Shown here in pieces: positions 57,115 to 64,000 of a DNA stretch of 64,000 nt. This DNA comes from Shewanella indica (GTDB taxonomy: Bacteria > Pseudomonadota > Gammaproteobacteria > Enterobacterales > Shewanellaceae). The stretch is taken from contig NZ_NIJK01000006.1 of the NCBI RefSeq assembly GCF_002836975.1, positions 1 to 64,000 of the forward strand, written 5' to 3'. The notes below the pieces were generated by a model that saw nothing but the letters and a program-made list of their open reading frames with translations, ran no database searches and was not told the DNA's origin. Every line of letters begins with the position of its first letter. Position 1 is the first letter of the stretch. The translations under genes were made by a program, and so were the position numbers.

Positions 57115-57936
57115 ATGAAACATGTTGCGGTTTGGGGCTGCGGTTGGTTCGGTTTGCCATTGGCAAGGGAACTGGTCACCAGAGGGGTTAAGGTATGCGG
57201 CAGTAAGCGTACCGAGGAGGGGGCGGAGCTGTTAAGAAAAGAAGGGGTGGATGCCGTGACCCTCAACCTTGCTGAGCCCGCACCTTTACCTTCGTTGCCG
57301 GATGACTGTGATGCTCTGGTACTCAATATTCCCCCCGGTCTCAGGCGCGGCGACAATGATTATCTAGCTTCTCTCGAGCGTTTATTGCCAGTAGTTGCAG
57401 TAAGCGGTATCAAACGTCTGTTGTTTATCAGTAGTTCAGGGGTTTACCCTCAATCCCAAGGTGTAGTCACTGAGGCGACTCCTGTTGATGCATCGCCGGA
57501 CAGTTATTCCGGCACCTTGGCGATGGCTGAGCGGAAGATACTGGCGCTTGCCAGTGAAGGTCTCAAAGTCACTGTCATTCGCTTTGCCGGTTTAGTCGGC
57601 CCAGGGCGCCACCCCGGGCGCTTCCTCGCAGGGAAGACCGGGTTGCCCGGCGCAAACGCCGTGGTGAATCTGGTGCATCTCGATGACTGCATAAATGCTT
57701 GCCTGCAGTTATTGACCGTCGCTAACCCCGGGGCTATCTATAACCTTTGCACGCCCTGTCATCCAACCAGGAAAGAGTTTTATCCGGCAGCTGCCAAAGC
57801 GATCGGTTTGGCGGTGCCCGAATTTGCTACTGATAATGGAACGGGTAAGTGGGTGGATGGTTCTCTCATCTGCCGCGAGCTTGAGTTTGAATACTGTTAT
57901 CCCGAGGCAGAGAGTCTTATTGCTGCTTGCCAATAA
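57115..57936 (+). CDS. NAD(P)-binding epimerase-like protein (YeeZ type)
   Basis: A 273-residue Rossmann-fold protein. The dinucleotide loop is WGCGWFG and the middle reads FISSSGVYPQ, as in extended short-chain dehydrogenases. The YxxxK catalytic pair is absent (the candidate tyrosine is in SYSGTL), as in YeeZ-like proteins, so it may bind NADP without ordinary dehydrogenase chemistry. The frame is open from 57082, but the ATG at 57115 has GGAG upstream. dsbA follows within 35 bp. Confidence 0.8.
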   Translation: MKHVAVWGCGWFGLPLARELVTRGVKVCGSKRTEEGAELLRKEGVDAVTLNLAEPAPLPSLPDDCDALVLNIPPGLRRGDNDYLASLERLLPVVAVSGIKRLLFISSSGVYPQSQGVVTEATPVDASPDSYSGTLAMAERKILALASEGLKVTVIRFAGLVGPGRHPGRFLAGKTGLPGANAVVNLVHLDDCINACLQLLTVANPGAIYNLCTPCHPTRKEFYPAAAKAIGLAVPEFATDNGTGKWVDGSLICRELEFEYCYPEAESLIAACQ

Positions 57937-57970
57937 AAAGCGTGACTAAAAAAGAACATGAGGAAAACCT

Positions 57971-58591
57971 ATGTCTTTGTTATCCAAAATGGTTAGAGTC
58001 TTACCTTTGATACTCCTGGCCCTCAGTAGTGTAAGTGTCAGTGCGGCCGATTTTCAGGAAGGGCGAGACTATATCAAGGTGCCTGGGATCCCTGAAGCAA
58101 AGAGCGGTATAGTCAGAGAGTTTTTCTCCTATAACTGCCCCCATTGCTACTACAAAGATCCCTTGATGCAGCAGACTGCTGAACTGCTCAAGGGTAAGCT
58201 GGATTTTGAGCGCACTCCGGTCGGTGCGGGGCGCCCTTCCTGGATCCTCAGTCAGGAAGCCTATTATCTGGCGCAAAAATTCAGGATTACCAATCAGGTG
58301 CACGGCAATATTTTTAACCGGATCCATGAGAAGCATCAGGCCTTCGAACGACCTCAGCAGTTGAAGGACTTCTTTTTGGCGCAGGGGGTCAATGAGCAAG
58401 AACTCAACCAGACTTTGGGCTCGGCCGACAGCAAGCTGGCACTGGCCAATTATGATACTCAAACTCAGCTCTCCGGGATCCGGGGAGTGCCTTCTCTCTT
58501 GGTCAATGGCAAATATTTGATCACCTCGAAAAGTTCAGACCCCAAGGAACTGGCGGCGCTTATCCTCTACCTGAACCAGGAAGCACCATAG
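57971..58591 (+). CDS. dsbA: Thiol:disulfide interchange protein DsbA
   Basis: A 206-residue periplasmic oxidoreductase with a signal peptide (VRVLPLILLALSSVSVSA, cleaved before ADFQEG). The thioredoxin-fold active site is NCPHC in FFSYNCPHCYYKD and the cis-proline loop is GVPSLLVNGKY. It inserts disulfide bonds into exported proteins. The CPHC centre is the standard DsbA form. DsbB is not encoded here. Confidence 0.93.
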   Translation: MSLLSKMVRVLPLILLALSSVSVSAADFQEGRDYIKVPGIPEAKSGIVREFFSYNCPHCYYKDPLMQQTAELLKGKLDFERTPVGAGRPSWILSQEAYYLAQKFRITNQVHGNIFNRIHEKHQAFERPQQLKDFFLAQGVNEQELNQTLGSADSKLALANYDTQTQLSGIRGVPSLLVNGKYLITSKSSDPKELAALILYLNQEAP

Positions 58592-58616
58592 ATACAACAC
58601 TGTTTTAAATACAATC

Positions 58617-58641
58617 AAGAGGCCAAAAGGCCTCTTTTTTT
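58617..58641 (+). terminator. Terminator after dsbA
   Basis: AAGAGGCC pairs with GGCCTCTT around AAAA and is followed by a T-run, 26 bases after the stop. Confidence 0.93.
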
Positions 58642-59004
58642 ATCTCGTTTCTAATGCTTAGAGTTAATTCTGTACGGGTTAGTGGCTGGGTTTGGTTAGC
58701 CGTAACTCCATCTTGACCACTTTTCATTAAGGAGATTGGACTCTTGCTTTATTCACTAAATGGGGAATAGAGCAGCTTTTTTATCAAAATATCCTGAAAA
58801 TCACTTCGACATTGGTCTAATAATTCGTAGCAAATAAACGAGCGTTTAATTGATGATTTTTATCTTAACTTTATGATTGTATTTGCTTTACCCTGATTGT
58901 TAATGGTGTGTGAATTTTAGCTTAGACTAAGGTCTTGATTGTAGCGCTCCCGGCGGTTGCTAGATTAACTGTGACTTAATAATTATTACCACAGGGGAGT
59001 CGCT
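58642..59004. other. Promoter region of the DUF4212/symporter operon
   Basis: About 360 bases with no gene. A short perfect dyad CTTAG-A-CTAAG is present near 58920-58930 and is a possible operator. GGGGAG at 58993-58998 is the ribosome site of the next gene. No promoter stands out clearly. Confidence 0.5.
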
Positions 59005-59271
59005 ATGGGTTTTGAAAACAATGACAAGGCAAAGGGGTACTGGCGCGAAAATTTGCGCTTGGTACTGGGACTGCTGGCCATCTGGTTTGCTGTTTCCTAC
59101 GGTTGTGGGATTTTACTGGTGGACGTTCTCAATGAAATTCATTTTATGGGATTCAAGCTTGGCTTCTGGTTCGCCCAGCAAGGTTCCATGTATGTGTTCG
59201 TAGTGCTGATTTTCGTTTATGCGGCCAAAGCGAATGCCTTAGATAAAAAATATAACGTACACGAAGACTAA
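59005..59271 (+). CDS. DUF4212 small symporter subunit
   Basis: An 88-residue protein with two membrane helices and the DUF4212 pattern (YWRENLRLVLGLLAIWFAVSYGCGILLVDVLN, then GFKLGFWFAQQGSMYVFVVLIFVYA, in order). These proteins are found directly upstream of VC_2705-type sodium:solute symporters and are thought to be their small subunit. GGGGAG upstream supports the start. The large subunit gene begins 11 bp later. Confidence 0.93.
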   Translation: MGFENNDKAKGYWRENLRLVLGLLAIWFAVSYGCGILLVDVLNEIHFMGFKLGFWFAQQGSMYVFVVLIFVYAAKANALDKKYNVHED

Positions 59272-59282
59272 GGAGCTGGCCG

Positions 59283-61016
59283 ATGGATGTTCAAACACTA
59301 ACATTTTTAATTGTGGGGCTCTCGTTTGCCCTTTATATCGGGATTGCCATCTGGTCAAGAGCCGGTTCTACCAAAGATTTTTATGTTGCAGGTGGTGGGG
59401 TGCACCCTGTGATGAATGGGATGGCGACGGCGGCAGACTGGATGTCGGCAGCTTCCTTTATCTCGCTGGCAGGTATCGTCTCCTTCGTGGGGTTTGACGG
59501 CAGCGTGTACCTGATGGGCTGGACCGGCGGCTATGTGTTGCTGGCTTTGTGTATGGCACCTTACCTTCGTAAGTTCGGCAAGTTTACTGTGCCTGACTTT
59601 ATTGGTGAGCGTTATTACTCCCAGGCGGCTCGAGTAGTGGCTGTGATCTGTGCCATCTTCATCTGTTTTACCTATATTGCCGGACAGATGCGTGGTGTTG
59701 GTGTGGTGTTCTCTCGCTTCCTGGAAGTGGATGTCGATACCGGGGTGTATATAGGTATGGCAGTAGTGTTCTTCTACGCGGTACTCGGAGGCATGAAGGG
59801 GATCACCTACACTCAGGTGGCGCAATACTGTGTGCTGATCTTCGCTTTTATGGTTCCAGCCATCTTTATCTCTGTGATGATGACAGGTCATGTCATTCCG
59901 CAAATCGGTTTTGGCGCTGAGCTGATAGATGCCGCCGGGAATGATACCGGGGTGTATCTGTTGCAAAAGCTCGACGGCCTGCAAACCCAGCTGGGGTTCT
60001 CTGAATATACCGAAGGCGCTAAAAGCACCATAGATGTATTTGCTATCACGGCAGCGCTTATGGTGGGGACTGCCGGTCTGCCCCACGTGATTGTGCGCTT
60101 TTTTACCGTACCCAAGGTAAAAGATGCCCGTATTAGCGCCGGTTGGGCACTGGTATTTATTTCCATCATGTATACCACTGTGCCGGCCTTGTCAGCATTC
60201 TCCCGGGTAAACATGATAGAAACCATCAATGGCCCTGAATCTACCGGTGTCGCCTATGAGTCTGCGCCGCAGTGGATTAAAAACTGGGAAAGTACCGGGC
60301 TTATCAAGTGGAACGATAAGAACGGTGACGGCAAGATGTACTATGCCAAGGGTAACCTCACCGACGACAGCAATAATGAAATGGATATCGATCGCGATAT
60401 CATGGTGCTGGCGACCCCTGAAATCGCCGATCTGCCGGCTTGGGTGATTGCCTTGGTGGCGGCCGGTGGTCTGGCGGCAGCGCTGTCTACTTCTGCGGGC
60501 TTGTTGCTGGTGATCTCAACTTCGGTATCCCATGACTTATTGAAGAAAAACTTAATGCCGGACATTTCAGACAAGAAGGAGCTGTTCTATGCGCGAACCG
60601 CGGCGGCTGTAGGCGTTGTTATCGCAGGCTACTTCGGGATCAACCCACCCGGTTTTGTGGCGGCAGTGGTGGCTTTGGCATTCGGGTTGGCGGCATCGTC
60701 ACTGTTCCCGGCAATTGTGATGGGGATTTTCTCCAAGTCGATGAACAAGGAAGGGGCCATTGCCGGTATGGTGATGGGGCTTGGTTTTACTGCGGGCTAT
60801 ATCATCTACTTCAAGTTTATCAATCCGGCTGGCAATAATGCCGATAACTGGTTGTTTGGTATTTCGCCGGAAGGTATCGGCATGGTTGGCATGATAATCA
60901 ACTTTGTTGTAGCGATTATCGTTGCCAAGATGACAGCCGCTGTTCCTGAACATGTGCAGGAAATGGTTGAGTCTATTCGCTTCCCTAAAGGGGCAGGCAC
61001 GGCGCAGGATCATTGA
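59283..61016 (+). CDS. Sodium:solute symporter, VC_2705/ActP-like (large subunit)
   Basis: A 577-residue SSS family permease with about 13-14 membrane segments, including SAASFISLAGIVSFVGFDGS, VPDFIGERYYSQAARVVAVI and GGLAAALSTSAGLLLVIST. A soluble loop of about 75 residues (near 315-390) contains DKNGDGKMYY, an EF-hand-like acidic run. This subfamily is associated with uptake of acetate or other short-chain acids, and acetate recovery would complement ackA-pta in the same window. The DUF4212 subunit precedes it; the DUF294 protein downstream is probably its signalling partner. Confidence 0.92.
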   Translation: MDVQTLTFLIVGLSFALYIGIAIWSRAGSTKDFYVAGGGVHPVMNGMATAADWMSAASFISLAGIVSFVGFDGSVYLMGWTGGYVLLALCMAPYLRKFGKFTVPDFIGERYYSQAARVVAVICAIFICFTYIAGQMRGVGVVFSRFLEVDVDTGVYIGMAVVFFYAVLGGMKGITYTQVAQYCVLIFAFMVPAIFISVMMTGHVIPQIGFGAELIDAAGNDTGVYLLQKLDGLQTQLGFSEYTEGAKSTIDVFAITAALMVGTAGLPHVIVRFFTVPKVKDARISAGWALVFISIMYTTVPALSAFSRVNMIETINGPESTGVAYESAPQWIKNWESTGLIKWNDKNGDGKMYYAKGNLTDDSNNEMDIDRDIMVLATPEIADLPAWVIALVAAGGLAAALSTSAGLLLVISTSVSHDLLKKNLMPDISDKKELFYARTAAAVGVVIAGYFGINPPGFVAAVVALAFGLAASSLFPAIVMGIFSKSMNKEGAIAGMVMGLGFTAGYIIYFKFINPAGNNADNWLFGISPEGIGMVGMIINFVVAIIVAKMTAAVPEHVQEMVESIRFPKGAGTAQDH

Positions 61017-61038
61017 TCTGCAGTCGCATAAATAGAAG

Positions 61039-61065
61039 ATCCCCCGCTTAGCCGGGGGATTTTTT
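61039..61065 (+). terminator. Terminator after the symporter
   Basis: ATCCCCCG pairs with CGGGGGAT around CTTAGC and is followed by Ts, 22 bases after the stop. Confidence 0.9.
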
Positions 61066-61233
61066 ATCAATCTCGCTTGGGTTGGATGCTCACCTTGCTA
61101 TTTTTCTTTGGTTTGGGCTTTCTGTTTCGGGCCTTCTGTTTCAGAGCCGGCGATATTCGACTAAAGCCAGATAGTCAGTACTCTTCAGAGTGGGCAATAC
61201 TGTGATGAGTCAATTCAACTTTAAAGGCCGCCC

Positions 61234-63081
61234 ATGGATGAGAGTGAACTGCTGCCCATTCGCAACTTTCTGCAACAGACGGTTCCTTTCGATGAACTGC
61301 CGCAACCCATGCTGGAGCAATGTTGCCGCGCCATCAGCATAGGGTATTACAGCAAGTCGATGAAAGCCGTGCCGCTGGATTCAGCCAATCCCATGCTCTA
61401 TATCGTTCGCAGTGGCGCCTTTGAAGTACGTGATGCCGAGGGCGAACTACTTGACCGCCTGGGAGAGGGCGATTATTTCGGTTTTCCCTCTCTGTTGTCG
61501 GGTGAAGAGAGTTGTAACAAGGTACTGATCCTTGAAGATGGCTTGGTCTATCATGTGCCGCCGGCGCTGTTTGATACTCTGCGTCTGGAATGCCGCAGCT
61601 TCGATCGTTTTTTTAACCGAGCCTATGCCAAGAGGTTGCGCCATCAAGGGCGTTTTCGGGCCAGGGATCTGACCACTACCAGCCGGATCAGCACTCTGAT
61701 GACCCATGAGCCCATTGGCGTCGATCACCGCTTTTCCATCACAGACGCGGCCAAGCTGATGCGGAAGCACAGGGTGTCGTCTGTACTGGTACTGGATAAT
61801 CACAAACTGGTGGGGATACTCACCGACAGGGACCTGCGTAATCGGGTGCTGGCCGAGGGGCTTACCGGCAATGAAGCCGTGTTTCAGGCCATGACAGGTC
61901 AGCCTGTGCATATAGAGGCTCAGGCTTTGGTATTTGAAGCCATGCTGCTGATGAGCGAGCACAATATTCACCATCTGCCGGTCATGGAGCAAGGGCAGCC
62001 GGTGGGGATGATCACCAGCACAGACATATTGCGCAGCCAGGCATCCCAACCTTTGCTGCTGATTGGCGAGATAGAACGGCAAAAAGATTTACAAAGCCTC
62101 ATCAGTGTCAGTCGGCAGATCCCACTTTTGCTGCAAAATCTTATCAGCGCCGATGCCCGCGCCGAGGAGATTGGCCGGGTACTGACCTCAGTTACCGATG
62201 CGCTTACCCGCAGGCTTATCCAGCTCAATCAGGCGCTGCTTGGGGAGGCGCCGATGGCGTTTTGTTGGTTGGCATTTGGCTCACAGGGACGGCAGGATCA
62301 GGCCGCCTGCTCGGATCAGGACAACGGTCTACTGCTGGCCGAAGAGCCGGATGAGCATGCCAGAGGTTACTTTCAGGCCTTGGCAAAGGGGGTGTGCGCC
62401 GGGCTCAATGAATGCGGTTATGTATACTGCCCCGGGGATATCATGGCGCAAAACCCCAACTGGTGTTTGTCGCTGGCAAGCTGGCAGCAGAAGTTCGCCT
62501 CCTGGGTTAACACCCCTGAGCCCAAGGCCTTGATGCATGCCAGCATCTTTTTTGATATGCGCTCCGTATATGGGCCGGACAGCCTGTTTGCTGCGCTGCA
62601 GGACAAGGTGCTGGTGCAGACCAAAGATAACGATATCTTTCTGGCGGCCTTGACCGGCAACGCCTTAAGTGAGTCGCCGCCATTGGGGTTCTTCCGTAAA
62701 TTCGTGCTTGACAGGGATGGCAGTGAGGTCAAGGGGATGGACCTTAAACACAGGGGCAGCGCCCTTATCAATGATATCGCCCGGGTATATGCCTTGGCCG
62801 CCGGCGTTAAAGAGGTTAATACCGCCAAACGGATCCGCGCCTTGATGGAGAGCAAGCTGTTGAGCCGCAAAGATGCTCTCAATCTTGCCGATGCCCATGA
62901 ATTTATTGCCCATATGCGGCTGGCCAATCAGGGGCGTCAGTTTGACCAGGGCCAGAAGATAAGCAATTTTCTGATGCCGCAGGCGCTCTCTTCGCTGATG
63001 CGCCACCAACTCAGGGATGCCTTCAAAGTGGTGCATGATGCCCAGGCGGCGCTGAAACTCAAATTTACCCGGAGTTTCTAG
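61234..63081 (+). CDS. DUF294 nucleotidyltransferase-like protein with cNMP-binding and CBS domains
   Basis: A 615-residue cytoplasmic protein. Order: cyclic-nucleotide-binding domain (about 20-125), two CBS domains (about 155-275, VLDNHKLVGILTDRDLRNRV and VGMITSTDILRS), the DUF294 putative nucleotidyltransferase domain with WLAFGSQGRQDQAACSDQDNGLL (about 345-370) and the DUF294_C substrate-binding region. It is routinely encoded next to ActP-type symporters and is thought to sense adenine nucleotides and regulate them, but no reaction is proved for this group. It ends one base before the exonuclease ATG. Confidence 0.9.
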   Translation: MDESELLPIRNFLQQTVPFDELPQPMLEQCCRAISIGYYSKSMKAVPLDSANPMLYIVRSGAFEVRDAEGELLDRLGEGDYFGFPSLLSGEESCNKVLILEDGLVYHVPPALFDTLRLECRSFDRFFNRAYAKRLRHQGRFRARDLTTTSRISTLMTHEPIGVDHRFSITDAAKLMRKHRVSSVLVLDNHKLVGILTDRDLRNRVLAEGLTGNEAVFQAMTGQPVHIEAQALVFEAMLLMSEHNIHHLPVMEQGQPVGMITSTDILRSQASQPLLLIGEIERQKDLQSLISVSRQIPLLLQNLISADARAEEIGRVLTSVTDALTRRLIQLNQALLGEAPMAFCWLAFGSQGRQDQAACSDQDNGLLLAEEPDEHARGYFQALAKGVCAGLNECGYVYCPGDIMAQNPNWCLSLASWQQKFASWVNTPEPKALMHASIFFDMRSVYGPDSLFAALQDKVLVQTKDNDIFLAALTGNALSESPPLGFFRKFVLDRDGSEVKGMDLKHRGSALINDIARVYALAAGVKEVNTAKRIRALMESKLLSRKDALNLADAHEFIAHMRLANQGRQFDQGQKISNFLMPQALSSLMRHQLRDAFKVVHDAQAALKLKFTRSF

Positions 63082-63082
63082 G

Positions 63083-63754
63083 ATGCATTTGCTGCATAGA
63101 ACCCGTCTGGCCTGGCATTGCTGGCAGGCAAGAGAGCCACTCAAGTCTTTTTATCAGGCCTTGAGCCTTGTGTTATCTAAGCCTGTGGCAGAGGCACCCC
63201 TGATGGCGCTGGACCTGGAAATGACCGGCCTTAAGCCGGGTTGCGATCAGATCCTCTCCATAGGTGTGGTGCCGATCAACAAAGGCAGACTGGAGCTCAG
63301 CGGCGCGCGCCACAAATTGGTGAGTATTGACGGCAGTGTCGGTCAGAGCGCCACGATTCACGGCATTATGGATCGCCATCTTGAACAGGGGGCGCTGGCG
63401 CCCGAACAGCTCTTGCCTTGGCTGCTACGGCAAAGTCAGGGGCGCATTTTACTGATGCATCATGCTCCGTTGGACTGCGCTTTTCTCAGCAGGCTTTGTC
63501 AGCAGGCGTATGGTACTAAGCTGCATCTTCCTGTGATAGATACGCTATTGTTGGAAAAGACGCGCCTGCAGCGACAGCAGGAGGTGTTGTCAAGCGGTAG
63601 TCTGCGCCTCGGTGCCTGTCGCAGCCGCTATCATTTGCCGCCGTACTCGGCCCACAACGCGCTGACCGATGCGCTGGCTTGTGGCGAGCTGTTTCTGGCT
63701 CAAAGTAGTGATGCCGTCAAAGAGCCCGTGGCCGATTTCCTATCCTGGATATGA
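63083..63754 (+). CDS. DEDDh 3'-5' exonuclease (DNA polymerase III epsilon-like)
   Basis: A 223-residue exonuclease with the DEDDh motifs: ALDLEMTGLKPG (Asp-Glu pair), HHAPLDCAFL (Asp) and HNALTDALAC (His and Asp). These domains remove nucleotides from 3' ends; a stand-alone form downstream of DUF294 is typical of this operon in Shewanella and Vibrio and is probably not the replicative proofreader. The start overlaps the DUF294 tail closely (one-base gap), so it is translationally coupled. Confidence 0.9.
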   Translation: MHLLHRTRLAWHCWQAREPLKSFYQALSLVLSKPVAEAPLMALDLEMTGLKPGCDQILSIGVVPINKGRLELSGARHKLVSIDGSVGQSATIHGIMDRHLEQGALAPEQLLPWLLRQSQGRILLMHHAPLDCAFLSRLCQQAYGTKLHLPVIDTLLLEKTRLQRQQEVLSSGSLRLGACRSRYHLPPYSAHNALTDALACGELFLAQSSDAVKEPVADFLSWI

Positions 63755-63922
63755 CAAGGTACTGAAAAATTATATTAAAAAACTGCATTTAAGACCGAGG
63801 ATTAAGTCGGTTTAATCCGATAAACTTTTCAAGGCCAACCTTCCCCAAGGCTTTTCATGCTTACCTATGAGTCAACTACTAGGCAATACTGCCTCATATT
63901 TGGTACTGCAAAGCCTGATTCT
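63755..63922. other. Spacer at the right end, nothing recognised
   Basis: A short AT-rich region between the exonuclease and a possible minus-strand gene. A weak dyad GATTAA-GTCGGT-TTAATC near 63801-63818 is the only structure. Confidence 0.4.
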
Positions 63923-64000
63923 TCAAATAAAGCTCTGTTTTATTTCTTCTTTAACAGCGTCCAGGTCTTGAGGATATTCGGCTACCAACACCAGGTAAGC
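63923..64000 (-). CDS. Possible C-terminal fragment of a minus-strand gene
   Basis: On the minus strand a frame open to the window edge reads AYLVLVAEYPQDLDAVKEEI before KQSFI and TGA at 63923-63925. Its composition (charged helix at the end) looks like real protein, but 25 residues do not identify a family. The remainder of the gene is outside the window. Confidence 0.35.
   Translation of the reverse strand, partial: AYLVLVAEYPQDLDAVKEEIKQSFI

Overview
The window reads as chromosomal DNA from a gamma-proteobacterium of the Shewanella type. The signs are a periplasmic tetraheme cytochrome and a fumarate-reductase-like flavoprotein encoded beside each other, two TonB-dependent receptors with the KAVRFAL-type leader seen in Alteromonadales, an SMC (not MukB) condensin beside cysZ, zipA and ligA, and the focA-pflB-pflA / yfbV / ackA-pta block. 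The genus is inferred from gene content only. I see no rRNA, tRNA, CRISPR array, prophage or intact insertion sequence.

Layout. 1-2370: probable end of an IS256-type element, then an AT-rich O-antigen-type acyltransferase. 2426-6206 (minus): SulP transporter, DUF442 phosphatase/sulfurtransferase, ETHE1-like persulfide dioxygenase and a 1-Cys peroxiredoxin, a likely sulfane-sulfur detoxification set. 6527-8765: topB and a DUF4250 gene. 9116-16938: an accessory respiratory cluster (below). 17061-23723: peptidase, glyoxalase-II-like hydrolase, DUF1097 protein, chemoreceptor, xthA, yciI, yciB and a lipoprotein. 24234-32263: pta, ackA, yfbV, pflA, pflB and focA, the formate/acetate fermentation genes. 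33206-34863: yhdT-panF. 34946-40793: two TonB-dependent receptors. 41220-47912: TehA-like transporter, methyltransferase, cysK, RDD protein, FabH-like ketoacyl synthase and cysZ. 48155-54654: smc, zipA, ligA. 55012-63754: DUF2919, HD-GYP, SDR-like epimerase, dsbA, then the DUF4212/SSS acetate-type symporter with its DUF294 regulator and a DEDDh exonuclease. A fragment of a minus-strand gene may run off the right end.

The most interesting part is 9116-16938. A Tat-exported UrdA/fumarate-reductase-like flavoprotein, a signal-peptide-bearing homologue of histidine ammonia-lyase and a periplasmic tetraheme cytochrome c form one operon behind a near-consensus sigma-54 promoter. A divergent sigma-54 activator gene lies between this operon and a porin plus a second outer-membrane barrel protein, and the porin has its own near-consensus sigma-54 promoter. 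A 20-bp dyad (8-4-8, consensus AATCACGA-N4-TCGTGATT) lies upstream of both promoters. The lyase has lost the Ala-Ser-Gly triad that makes the MIO cofactor (it has Glu-Ala-Asp) and the supporting Asn, while keeping Tyr, Arg and Glu positions of the active site. Ergothionase is a known HAL homologue of this MIO-free kind, eliminating trimethylamine from ergothioneine to give thiourocanate. My inference is a periplasmic pathway in which a betaine-type amino acid (ergothioneine is the best guess, hercynine another) enters through the porin, is split by the lyase, and the unsaturated product is reduced by the flavoprotein with electrons passed through the tetraheme cytochrome, as anaerobic respiration. 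The substrate cannot be settled from sequence alone.

Elsewhere the genes fit normal energy metabolism: pyruvate is split by PflB (activated by PflA), formate leaves by FocA, acetyl-CoA is turned into acetate and ATP by Pta and AckA, and the ActP-like symporter at 59283 may recover acetate or a similar acid.
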